From: Enterococcus lacertideformus
GTDB taxonomy: Bacteria; Bacillota; Bacilli; Lactobacillales; Enterococcaceae
Length of the DNA: 45,684 nucleotides
Assembly: GCA_015680865.1 (NCBI GenBank)
Contig: JADAKE010000009.1
Span: 1 to 45,684, forward strand
Direction of reading: 5' to 3'
Shown here: piece by piece, positions 9,989 to 18,209 of the stretch
Layout of the letters: the number at the start of each line of letters is the position of its first letter
How positions within the stretch are numbered: position 1 is the first letter of the stretch
Made by a program: the position numbers and the translations under genes
Notes under the pieces: model-generated
Seen by the model: the letters and a program-made list of their open reading frames with translations, nothing else
Told to the model about the DNA's origin: nothing
Databases searched by the model: none

Positions 9989-10079
9989 TGAAATAAAAAG
10001 GTTGCAAAAGAAACGTTATGACCTGAGCGATAAGAATAAAAATCAATTTCTTGAATATCGTTTATTTGGATTTATTGAA

Positions 10080-10200
10080 AGTTTGGGACAGAAGAATTTA
10101 ACTCCAATAAAAGAAGGAGTTGCTTCTGCTCCCGTTATTTGTACGTATTTAGAGTGTGAAACAAAAGTCGCTTTACTTTTGTTCCACACTCTTTTTATCT
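10080..10200 (+). repeat. Dispersed intergenic repeat, family 1, copy B
   Basis: The 9989-10307 interval between ezrA and nifS consists mainly of this element. It opens with TTTGGGACAGAAG and contains GGAGTTGCTTCTG and CGTATTTAGAGTGTGAAAC as in copy A. It ends with a GTGTGAAACAAAAG / CTTTTGTTCCACAC hairpin and T residues. It may act as the ezrA terminator. The open frame across it has no homolog I recognise. Confidence 0.75.
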
Positions 10201-10247
10201 TTAAAAGATATGTATTCTACGAAGATTTTTAAAAAAGCAACCTCCTC

Positions 10248-10276
10248 TTGAAAGCAATTGGGACAACCGTTATAAT
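10248..10276 (+). promoter_or_regulatory. Promoter of nifS-thiI
   Basis: TTGAAA (10248-10253), a 17-base spacer, then TATAAT (10271-10276): a near-consensus SigA promoter about 30 bases before nifS. Confidence 0.75.
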
Positions 10277-10307
10277 AGAAAAGAATTTCAAAAAATAGGG
10301 GTTTCTT

Positions 10308-11450
10308 ATGATATATTTTGACAATAGTGCTACAACCCCAATCTTTCCGCAAAGTTTAGATGCCTACGTAAAGACAAGTCAGCGGATTATTGGGAATCCG
10401 TCAAGTTTGCATGATTTAGGCAATCAAGCGAACCGTTTGTTGCAACAAGCTAGGAAACAAATTGCTGAACTGATTGAAGTAATGCCAGAAGAAGTTTATT
10501 TCACCTCTAGCGGGACAGAAGGCGATAACTGGGTGCTCAAAGGAACTATGTTAGAAAAGCGTGAATATGGTAACCATATGATCATTTCTAGTATTGAACA
10601 CCCAGCTGTGAGTGAAACAGCTGCACAACTGAAAGCCTTAGGGGTTGAAGTAAGTATTGCGCCAGTGGATGAGCGAGGATTTGTGATTGTTGATGAGTTG
10701 AAAAAATTAATACGTAAGGATACGGTTTTAATTTCAATTATGGCGGTGAATAATGAAGTTGGATCAATCCAACCGATTAACACCATCAGTGAGATCTTAA
10801 AAGATTATCCTAAAATTCATTTTCATGTAGATGCTGTGCAAGCGATTGGTAAAGTTTCTCGGGCTGATTGGTTAACCGAACGGGTAGACTTTGCGACTTT
10901 TTCTGCACATAAATTTCATGGTCCACGGGGTATAGGATTTATTTATTGGAAAAAAGGGCGTCGTTTAGCACCAATTTTAATGGGTGGTGGACAGGAACAA
11001 AATCAACGAAGCGGAACTGAAAATGTACCAGCGATCGTAGCAATGGCCAAAGCCTTACGGATCGCGCTTGAGCGAAAGAATCAAAAACCGGATCATACTA
11101 AAAATTTAAAAATTGCCTTGGTCAATGCATTGAAATCCTACGAGAAAGTGACTATTTTTTCCGAAGGTGAAGATTATGCTCCACATATTTTAAGTTTTTC
11201 ATTAAAGGGTATTCGGGGAGAAGTGTTAGTCCATGCTTTAGAAGAAAAGCAGATTTTTATTTCAACAACAAGTGCATGTTCTTCTCGTAAACAGATGGCG
11301 AGCAGTACATTACATGCTATGCGTGTGTCAAATGATTTAGCTTCTTCTGCTGTTCGTATCAGTTTAGATGAAAATAACTCAATGGCAGAGGTAGAACAAT
11401 TTATGATCATTTTCAAACAATTATATAAAAAATTTTCATCGATCAATTAA
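10308..11450 (+). CDS. nifS: Cysteine desulfurase (NifS/IscS family, ThiI partner)
   Basis: A 380-residue PLP enzyme that takes sulfur from cysteine and carries it as a persulfide. The N-terminus YFDNSATTP, the PLP lysine in FSAHKFHGPRGIGF (about residue 201) and the catalytic cysteine in TTSACSSRK (about residue 323) are all present. It lies 21 bases before thiI. In Bacillus the same pair (NifZ-ThiI) makes 4-thiouridine in tRNA, so this is probably a dedicated sulfur donor for ThiI rather than the Fe-S cluster enzyme. ATG 10308 follows ATAGGGG. Confidence 0.95.
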   Translation: MIYFDNSATTPIFPQSLDAYVKTSQRIIGNPSSLHDLGNQANRLLQQARKQIAELIEVMPEEVYFTSSGTEGDNWVLKGTMLEKREYGNHMIISSIEHPAVSETAAQLKALGVEVSIAPVDERGFVIVDELKKLIRKDTVLISIMAVNNEVGSIQPINTISEILKDYPKIHFHVDAVQAIGKVSRADWLTERVDFATFSAHKFHGPRGIGFIYWKKGRRLAPILMGGGQEQNQRSGTENVPAIVAMAKALRIALERKNQKPDHTKNLKIALVNALKSYEKVTIFSEGEDYAPHILSFSLKGIRGEVLVHALEEKQIFISTTSACSSRKQMASSTLHAMRVSNDLASSAVRISLDENNSMAEVEQFMIIFKQLYKKFSSIN

Positions 11451-11471
11451 TAATAGGCAAGGAGTGTTTTT

Positions 11472-12677
11472 GTGAAATATAGTGAAATCATGGTCCGCTA
11501 TGGTGAACTGTCTACAAAAGGAAAAAATCGTAAAAGCTTTATTATGCAACTTGCGCAAAACGTTCGGCAGTCCCTCAGCGATTTCCCAGAAATCAAGATT
11601 CATGCAGATCGTGATCGAATGCATTTACTTTTAAATGGTGCAGACAGTAAACTTGTTATTCCAAAATTGGCCAAAATTTTTGGTATTCAAAACTTTTCGC
11701 CAAGTATTCGTATTGAAAAAGACATTCAAAAAATAAAAATGGCTGTCCAAGAAATCATGAAAGAAATATTTACAGGAAAAGAAACCTTTAAAATCATTGC
11801 GAAACGTAGTGACCATGACTTTGAACTAACGAGTAATGAATTGAATCAGGTATTGGGAGATGCGGTTATTGATGTGTTTCCTGATATACAGGCACAAATG
11901 CGAAAGCCAGATATTCCATTACGTGTAGAAATACGTCGAGATGCAGCTTATCTGTCCTATGCAATTAAAGGCGCAGGTGGTCTGCCAGTAGGTACAAGTG
12001 GCAAAGGAATGCTGATGCTGTCTGGTGGGATCGATTCCCCTGTTGCTGGTTACTTTGCTATGAAACGTGGAGTTGAAATTGAAGCTGTACATTTTGCTAG
12101 CCCGCCTTATAAAAGTGAACAAGCGTTACAAAAAGCCAAAGATTTAACAGAAAAGTTAACACCATATGTAGGTAAAATTGAATTTATTGAAGTTCCATTT
12201 ACTGAAATTCAAGAAGAAATTAAAAAAAATATCCCACAAGGCTACTGGATGACGATTACTCGCCGAATGATGTTGCGTTTAACTGATGAAATCAGAAGTA
12301 TGCGCCACGGTTTGATTATTCTAAATGGAGAATCATTAGGTCAGGTTGCTTCTCAAACACTCCAAAGTATGGTAGCGATTAATGAAGTAACTAATACCCC
12401 CATCATTCGCCCAGTTGCGACCATGGATAAACTCGAAATCATTGAAGTGGCGGAACAAATAGATACATTTGAATTATCAGTTCAGCCTTTTGAAGACTGC
12501 TGTACCATTTTTGCCCCACCACAACCGAAAACACATCCACATCTAGATAAAGTACATCAGTATGAAGAACGGTTGCCAATTAATGAAATGATCGACCGTG
12601 CACTTTCTGGGTTAAAAATGGAGACGATCCATACAGCTACAGCAGCCGAACAAGAAGAATTTGCTGATTTACTCTAA
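11472..12677 (+). CDS. thiI: tRNA 4-thiouridine synthetase ThiI
   Basis: A 401-residue enzyme that adenylates U8 of tRNA and replaces its oxygen with sulfur; in some bacteria it also serves thiazole synthesis. The N-terminal ferredoxin-like/THUMP region ([19 protein letters not shown]) is followed by the PP-loop [13 protein letters not shown] at about residue 183. The C-terminal rhodanese domain of the E. coli enzyme is absent, as usual in Firmicutes, where the neighbouring desulfurase supplies sulfur. The start is GTG 11472 with AAGGAG at the right distance. A conserved ECD-like [16 protein letters not shown] lies near the end. Confidence 0.96.
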   Translation: MKYSEIMVRYGELSTKGKNRKSFIMQLAQNVRQSLSDFPEIKIHADRDRMHLLLNGADSKLVIPKLAKIFGIQNFSPSIRIEKDIQKIKMAVQEIMKEIFTGKETFKIIAKRSDHDFELTSNELNQVLGDAVIDVFPDIQAQMRKPDIPLRVEIRRDAAYLSYAIKGAGGLPVGTSGKGMLMLSGGIDSPVAGYFAMKRGVEIEAVHFASPPYKSEQALQKAKDLTEKLTPYVGKIEFIEVPFTEIQEEIKKNIPQGYWMTITRRMMLRLTDEIRSMRHGLIILNGESLGQVASQTLQSMVAINEVTNTPIIRPVATMDKLEIIEVAEQIDTFELSVQPFEDCCTIFAPPQPKTHPHLDKVHQYEERLPINEMIDRALSGLKMETIHTATAAEQEEFADLL

Positions 12678-12825
12678 GTATTCGCATGAAAAAATACTCT
12701 TTTAAGTATTATCTTAGAGGATTTGAATAGTTATTCTTAGTAAATTATAAGCCTATTCTACCAAGAGATGCTGTTATAAGATAGTTTAGAGCCTAACAAT
12801 GCGTTTTACTGAGCAATAAGGAAAA

Positions 12826-13031
12826 GAGTGTGGGACAAAAGTAAAGCACACTTTTGTTTCACACTCTAAATACATGCAAATGGCGGGAACAAAAGAATTC
12901 TTTTTGAAATAAGCCGAAAAGCATCAAGTAGGTAATAATCAACATCAAAAACTAGTTTTTGGGTTTCTTGACAAATTTCGTGAACTCCTTCTTATTTTTG
13001 GAGTTGAATGCGTCTGACCCAGCCTCTTTTT
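12826..13031 (-). repeat. Dispersed intergenic repeat, family 1, copy C (full length, inverted)
   Basis: On the minus strand it runs from AAAGAGGCTGGGTCAG to the same GTATTTAGAGTGTGAAAC block and GTGTGAAACAAAAG / CTTTTGTCCCACAC hairpin seen in copies A and B. About 100 extra bases in the middle include ATTCAACTCC/GGAGTT and a CAAAAACTAGTTTTTG palindrome. This looks like the complete form, with A and B as internally shortened versions. It codes for nothing I recognise. Confidence 0.75.
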
Positions 13032-13111
13032 GTTTTATACTATACATATATCTTTCATGCATACTGTGGGGAGTTCATTTAAGATAGCTATTAAAAGCTA
13101 GAGAGTGTGTT

Positions 13112-13226
13112 GAGGAAGCAAATATCGAGATAATAGACAACAAGGCTGCTCTTCTGCTATTTTTTGTAAATATCCTGAATCCACGAGTATGATGGTGTTT
13201 TTTTATTGTCTATCTTATTGCTCCTC
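13112..13226 (+). repeat. Imperfect inverted repeat upstream of rex
   Basis: GAGGAAGCAA...AGATAATAGACAA (13112-13140) pairs imperfectly with TTGTCTATCTTATTGCTCCTC (13206-13226). The enclosed 65 bases include short hairpins and a T run near 13196. The right arm overlaps the -35 of the rex promoter. It could be a terminator for an upstream transcript, a small RNA or a MITE remnant. Confidence 0.45.
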
Positions 13227-13267
13227 TTTTAAAGAAATGATAAACTAAATATGTGAAAAAATTAACA
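13218..13267 (+). promoter_or_regulatory. rex promoter with a Rex-like operator
   Basis: TTGCTC (13218-13223), 17 bases, then TAAACT (13241-13246). At 13252-13267, around the expected transcription start, TGTGAAAAAATTAACA resembles the Rex operator (TTGTGA, six bases, TCACAA) with one good half-site. This fits autoregulation by Rex, but the second half is weak. Confidence 0.5.
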
Positions 13268-13280
13268 AAGGGGTTTGGCT

Positions 13281-13928
13281 ATGAGAAAACAAAACAAGAC
13301 TTTACCAAAAGCAACAGCTAAAAGATTGCCATTATACTTACGTTATTTAAAAATGTTAGAGGATTCAGATGTCAAGCGTATTAAATCAAGTGAATTTAGT
13401 AAGATAACCCAAGTACCTTCAGCGACGATTCGCCGAGACTTTTCTTATTTAGGGGAACTGGGTCGTAGTGGATATGGATATGAGGTTCCTTATCTGATCG
13501 AAGTATTTGATCAGATTTTAAATACAGAAGAAGAAAAGCGTATTGCTCTAGTTGGCTACGGGAATTTAGGGAAAGCTTTAAAACATAATAACTTTAGAAG
13601 AAATGAAAATTTAAATATTGTCTGTGTATTTGACAATGATCCGAAAATCGTTGGACAAGAAATCGATGGACAAATGGTCTATTCAATTGATCAGTTTGCG
13701 GAAATTGCTCAAAAAGAAAATATCACTGTAGCAATCTCAACGGTCCCAAGTCAATACTCCCAGTCAGCAATCAATGAAATCGTCAATGGGGGGGTGTCTG
13801 CCATTTTAAATTTTGCACCAGATCGTGTCATTGTACCAGACCACGTGAATGTGCAATATATTGATTTAACTACAGAATTGCAAACGCTTATTTATTTTGA
13901 TGAGAAATTCTCTAAGATTTTCTCTTGA
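13281..13928 (+). CDS. rex: Redox-sensing transcriptional repressor Rex
   Basis: A 215-residue repressor that senses the NADH/NAD ratio and releases DNA when NADH is high, derepressing fermentation genes. The N-terminal winged helix contains KATAKRLPLYLRYLKML and SATIRRDFSYLGELGRSGYGYEV. The Rossmann domain has the nucleotide loop VGYGNLGKAL at about residue 93 and ISTVPSQYS. ATG 13281 is preferred over TTG 13275, because AAAGGGG sits seven bases from the ATG and only a base or so from the TTG. The gene appears intact and monocistronic. Confidence 0.96.
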   Translation: MRKQNKTLPKATAKRLPLYLRYLKMLEDSDVKRIKSSEFSKITQVPSATIRRDFSYLGELGRSGYGYEVPYLIEVFDQILNTEEEKRIALVGYGNLGKALKHNNFRRNENLNIVCVFDNDPKIVGQEIDGQMVYSIDQFAEIAQKENITVAISTVPSQYSQSAINEIVNGGVSAILNFAPDRVIVPDHVNVQYIDLTTELQTLIYFDEKFSKIFS

Positions 13929-14119
13929 TTTTGAACGGGAGCAACGTTATTGAGTAATAACTGATTGAATTGAGGGTTAATGTATGGCGTTCTAAGTGTG
14001 AAGTTACAAAAAACTAAAATGTTTCAATTAGGTAAAAACATTTATTAAGAGTCTGATTTCTGCTTAGCTTGTTTTATATTAAGTTAAGTCGAATGATAAA
14101 GGATAGATATTAGCGAGGC

Positions 14120-14168
14120 TGAGACAAACACCCATGGGGGTCATGATCCTTCATGGGTTTTTGTCTCA
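14120..14168 (+). terminator. Terminator-like hairpin, GAGGCTGAGACA type
   Basis: TGAGACAAACACCCATG (14120-14136) pairs with CATGGGTTTTTGTCTCA (14152-14168), followed by AGCTTTTT. The opening GAGGCTGAGACA recalls the ends of repeat family 1, so this may be a very short member. It is about 190 bases past rex. Confidence 0.6.
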
Positions 14169-14446
14169 AGCTTTTTGTGCTGAATGATCTACTTTGTAAT
14201 TGACTTTCAGAAGATACGTCATGTTAGAAAATCATTGTAAATACTGGTAGTCGTTGATGAGATCAGCTCTTATTTTTCAGGCTCGTAGGCTAGAATTTTA
14301 TTGAAACGACTTATTAATTGAATATATAGTATATCACTAAAAAAGTTTATCTAAATAAAAGATGGATGAGAAAAGTTATGTATGGTTGTTCAAAATTAAA
14401 TAACTAATTTTTTTGTTTTTGATGTTGCATTTCTATTTTGTTTCGG

Positions 14447-14480
14447 ATAGACTTAGAACAAATCTATGTCTATTTTTTTA
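14447..14480 (+). terminator. Intrinsic terminator in the rex-downstream gap
   Basis: ATAGACTTAGA (14447-14457) pairs with TCTATGTCTAT (14463-14473), one mismatch, followed by seven T. The 13929-14594 gap has no gene I can support. It also carries a duplicated 15-mer (GATGGATGAGAAAAG at 14361 and 14534), the second copy just upstream of the next gene. Confidence 0.65.
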
Positions 14481-14594
14481 TAGTCAAAAAATAACGTGAA
14501 TTTAAAATTATTTCAGCGTTTGTTATAAAGTAGGATGGATGAGAAAAGACACAAAAGGATAGGATAAAAGTATAAAAATACTAGAGGAAAAAGT

Positions 14595-15164
14595 ATGAAA
14601 TGTGGTCGTAGACAAATGGATTATTTTGAACAAGTGAGTATCAAAGAAGAGATTCTTGCAGTAATGGAAAGTGCGGCAGATAAGGAGAGTACAGGCTATC
14701 AACAATTACTGGCGTTTTTGAAGAAAGTTCCTTATAAAGTGAATGTAATCTATGATCAACTACTGGAGAAAATAGAAGAGAAAAAACGTTTATCTGGCGG
14801 AGAGCTTCTAAACAGCGAAGATGATCAACAATCATTGCCAATATTGGAGAAAGTTATTAATACGTCGGATGAAGAATATCAACATATATTGGAAAAAATA
14901 AAAAATGAACGCTTAGTTGGGAACTTAAATGATGAAGACGTCAAAATACTCTTGAGAGCAATAAAAGAGCAAACACCATTCACAATGGAAGAAGTAGTGA
15001 GAAGCTGTCTTTATTTTCAGGAAATTTCTGATGAAGTAACAACACAGCAGAAACTTTTTGATCTTTTAGTTGAACCGCTTTTCAATCAAAGAAAACAGCT
15101 ATTTGTATTAGAAACAATGGGGGAGAGCTTCGGAGCTAAGAATTCTAGTAAAGAGCTGAAATAA
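14595..15164 (+). pseudogene. Fragment 1 of the large unknown gene (N-terminal, 189 aa)
   Basis: An acidic, helical 189-residue open frame starting at ATG 14595 (MKCGRRQMDYFEQ). It ends at TAA 15162-15164, but the same frame continues with protein-like sequence for about 70 more codons (LNIELRTGNIDLQYGIKSF...ELTDETAFKNGYREVVFDAYSAVF). That is the reason to call the stop premature. If translated today this would be the only product with a normal start. Confidence 0.5.
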
Positions 15165-15519
15165 TTAAATATAGAGCTGAGAACAGGTAATATAGATTTA
15201 CAGTATGGAATAAAGTCATTTGCCACGAAAAAACATATTTTAGTTAATATATTAGGTACGCTAGGAGAATACGAAAAATATAAGAAGAATGGAGCCGAAC
15301 TTACTGATGAGACTGCTTTTAAAAATGGTTATAGAGAAGTGGTATTTGATGCATATTCAGCTGTTTTTTTGATAAGGATGGTGAGAATATAAAGAAGCTC
15401 AAAGGTATTGTTTCTTTTTTGGCAAAAAAAAAAAAAGACTGCATAAATTTCTGCAAAGGACAGATTTATCAGAATTTGAAAAAAAAGCACATATATCTGT
15501 TGCAATATTTCAAAGTAAT

Positions 15520-16836
15520 TTGGATAAACGGCAGGAAGAAATAAATTACTATAAATCTAATAATAGAGATATAGAAAAATTGATTTCTGAAAAAGAGTTT
15601 GTTCATTTGATTGCTAAAGAAGTGGGAATAGATCATGCCATAGAACTTGATGAAGTGCTAAGAGGAAAAACGGAAGGAACAGCGGAGTTGATGTCGAAGA
15701 TTTATACTGATGCTCAATCCACGATTATTAAAGAATGGATCAAACAATTGGTCCAAGATTCTTTTGATAAAAAGAGGAGTTTACAGTTTTACAAAAAATG
15801 TCTCGAAAAAGAATTAACACCAGAAAACAGGGAAGAATTGAACCGTTTAAATGAAAAGTCCGAGATTCATGAATTCGAAAAATTATATCATTCATTAGAA
15901 TCGCTAAAGTTAAAGGAACAATTACATCCGATTGGCAGACTTATTTTTGATGAGGAAAAATGGGGAAAATTTGAAAATATTCAATTATACATACAAGAAT
16001 TAAAGGGTAAAAAAGTAAATATACCACTATCAGAAATGATGGAAAAAGATCTCGATGAAATAAAAAATCTTCGGATAATGAATGGACTTCGATCCATTGA
16101 CAGCAGGTTGGAGGATGTTACAATTATTCAGAAATTAAAGTTTGATGAAGTAGAAGGTGCTATATTTAAGTTGAAGGCACATTACCCTTATTGGGATGAA
16201 GATCTGCAGAAACAAGCAACCAAGCAAGTGAGCGTCCACTTAGAAGAAAGTGAACAAAGTCAATTGAACCAAACTTTTGAACAAAGTGAGATGATGACCA
16301 ATATTTTTGCGGTTAGTCCAAAACTAGGGCAAAAATTTCAGCAAACAGTAAAAGAAGCACAGGAAAAAATGTTAGTAAATAGAATAGATGAAGTGAAAAA
16401 AGAGTTAGAGAAACAGCATGTAGATTACTTGCTACCTGAAATAATGCAAACGATTGAACAACACTTAGTTAATGAAAAAACAAATTGTGAAACAATGGAT
16501 GACAAACAAAAAATACTTCAAGAATTAGAAAATACTCCAGAAAGTAGTAAACTCCTTGCAGGAATAAAAAAAGAATTAGCGCATAAAAAAATAAAACACA
16601 CAGGTGGTGAAGTCCTTTTATGGGTGAAAAAATTTTTAACCACTAATGAGAAAGATCAAGAAAAAGATTATCAATTTATTGTAAATAAAATTGAAAAAAT
16701 TTTAGAGGAGCAAATAAAAAGAACAGCTGGTAAAAATGACAAAGAAATAAGTCAATTTTTCGTAGAATTAAATTGGGCATTAGATAAAATAGCGGACGAG
16801 ATGAAAGAGACAGTTATTCAAGTACGTAAGATATAG
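15520..16836 (+). pseudogene. Fragment 2 of the large unknown gene (438 aa, coiled coil)
   Basis: The longest open piece, 438 residues, strongly helical and charged (KKELEKQHVDYLLPEIMQ, KILEEQIKRTAGKNDKE). It opens with TTG 15520 and has no ribosome binding site. The same frame extends upstream with good sequence (KRLHKFLQRTDLSEFEKKAHISVAIFQSN) back to the poly-A run, so it is an internal fragment rather than a gene of its own. Its function is unknown. Confidence 0.5.
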
Positions 16837-16850
16837 AAATAATCTTCTTA

Positions 16851-17776
16851 GTGAAGAAGAGCAATTTAAGAAGGAGCTTTATCAAAAAGAAATCATTCGG
16901 AATTTATATAAAGGCGGATCCTAAATTGAAGAGTGTCATTGAGGAATGTGCCAAACAAGTTCCTTTAACCTTTTATGATCGCCATGAGAGATTTAAAAAA
17001 GTGCGTAGAATGATTAAGCCTTTCGCAGAAGATTTGTGGGGTGGGCTAAAGGAAAAAATAACTAGTTTTATCAGTCAGGAGAGAATAGAACGCTCTAAGT
17101 TGAACCGTCTTGTGGATGAATTATTTACACAAAATAAACAGGTTGGAGCACAGGTTGTATGGTCATTGGTAGTATATACAGCTGGTGTACAAATTAATCT
17201 AATCCTAAATATACCGCACAGTATCGTTGGAAAGGTAGCGATCAGCAACAACAACGTTGCAAAGCGAAACAACTAGTAGAATATTGTAAGGAATTGAAAT
17301 GGTGCGCAGAGGATGCTTTATCAAAAGAGGCGCAATCACCAGAAAAGCGACCAGAATCGGAAGACAAGGCTGTTTTATCAGAAAAGGTGCAATTAGCAGA
17401 AAAGCAACCAGAATCGGAAGACAAGACTGTTTTATCAGAAAAGGCGCAATCACCAGAAAAGCAACCCAAATCAAAAGCAGTTGAAGAACCAAAAACAGAT
17501 GTGCAAACTAATATACTCACAGAGACACTTTTTAAAAAGCAAGAAATCGAACATGATTCAGCTATAGTTTGCTTAAACTCACCAAGCAACCGGACTGCTA
17601 ATAAAACGTACCGAACATTCGAAACAATTAAAGCAAATGAACAGCCTGCAAAGGAAGTTCCAGCTACTTCAGAAGATTTTCAAAGATTTTCAGAAAGAAA
17701 AAAGGTAGGTATGAAGCAAGCAACACAAGTTCCTAATTCAGTTAAAGAAAAAATTACAATATTTGAAAGAGTGTAA
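16851..17776 (+). pseudogene. Fragments 3 and 4 of the large unknown gene (C-terminal part and repeat tail)
   Basis: Open frames 16851-17276 and 17294-17776 overlap in meaning but not in frame. Fragment 3 has QVPLTFYDRHERFKKVRRM and FISQERIERSKLNRLVDELF. Fragment 4 continues with KYTAQYRWKGSDQQQQRC, then a repetitive LSEKxQ..PEKQPESEDK section, and ends ...VPNSVKEKITIFERV. The tail looks disordered. I recognise no domain. Confidence 0.45.
17318..17482 (+). repeat. 57-bp in-frame tandem repeat (about 2.9 copies)
   Basis: Units start at 17318, 17375 and 17432; the last is shortened. Each encodes 19 residues of the type LSEKAQSPEKQPESEDKTV. It lies in the C-terminal tail of the broken large gene. 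Confidence 0.85.
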
Positions 17777-17894
17777 TCATATTGTTGACAAATTATTTTT
17801 GAAGATCAACTAAAATGTATTTCGTGATACATATTAAAGAGTATGTATTATTCAATATGGTTTGTTCGCTTAAATTACTTTCTTGATAATCTGA

Positions 17895-17923
17895 TTGACA
17901 TTAAAATTGAACCATTGTAAAAT
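17895..17923 (+). promoter_or_regulatory. Promoter of the valS T-box transcript
   Basis: TTGACA (17895-17900), 17-base spacer, TAAAAT (17918-17923). It lies directly upstream of the T-box leader. Confidence 0.75.
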
Positions 17924-17929
17924 GAAACA

Positions 17930-18190
17930 TAACATTGAACAAGAGGAGTAACTAGTGATTGACTGATAGAGAGAGAACGAGTGGTGGAACGTTCTTAGGA
18001 GAGACTAGTGAAGGTAGCTTGGGAGTTTTTATCTTGAACCTTTAGTTTAGAATAATAGGATAAAGGCTAGAGATAAACGAGTCGTGATCGTTAACTCACT
18101 GAAAGAGGTAGTTAGAAATGACTACAAATTAGGTGGTACCGCGTAAATCAATACGTCCTAAAATACGAAAGTGTTTTAGGACTTTTTTAT
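17930..18190 (+). promoter_or_regulatory. T-box riboswitch of valS
   Basis: The leader has the T-box core AGGTGGTACCGCG (18131-18143), preceded by a stem I region with GAGAGAG and CTTGGGAG blocks. It ends in the terminator GTCCTAAAA / TTTTAGGAC plus T run (18155-18189). Uncharged tRNA-Val pairing with the leader should favour the antiterminator and read-through into valS. A possible specifier is GTA at 18014-18016 in GAAGGTAGC; this is a reading by eye, not a fold. Confidence 0.9.
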
Positions 18191-18209
18191 TTTTAAGGAG
18201 GATATCAGT

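Larger units (their letters stand above)
14595..17776 (+). pseudogene. Large unrecognised gene broken by one stop and about five frameshifts
   Basis: Four adjacent frames read as pieces of one protein of about 1,050 residues. Breaks: in-frame TAA at 15162-15164; loss of one T at the T run about 15364-15370; a shift at the 13-A run 15424-15436; a shift near 16830; an extra G near 16913-16918 (restoring IIRNLYKADPKLKSVIEE); a shift near 17180-17205 (restoring NPKYTAQYRWKGSDQQQQ). The sequence is lysine- and glutamate-rich, mostly helical, with no signal peptide or membrane segment. It ends with a proline/glutamate repeat tail. I do not recognise the family. Its start has GAGG about nine bases upstream. 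The number of breaks argues for true decay. Confidence 0.65.

Noticed and set aside
10002..10232. 76-codon frame after ezrA
   Set aside because: Most of it is repeat copy B; its sense sequence includes the hairpin arms and is not protein-like.
741..14168. CRISPR array made of the family 1 repeats
   Set aside because: Copies are kilobases apart, in both orientations, with no regular spacers or cas genes.
17205..17589. Two minus-strand frames with repeated segments
   Set aside because: Their repeats are just the reverse strand of the 57-bp plus-strand repeat; there are no start signals.
14595..17776. A toxin-antitoxin or secretion operon of four small genes
   Set aside because: Frames lack their own binding sites, and each join becomes continuous after a one-base change, so a single broken gene fits better.
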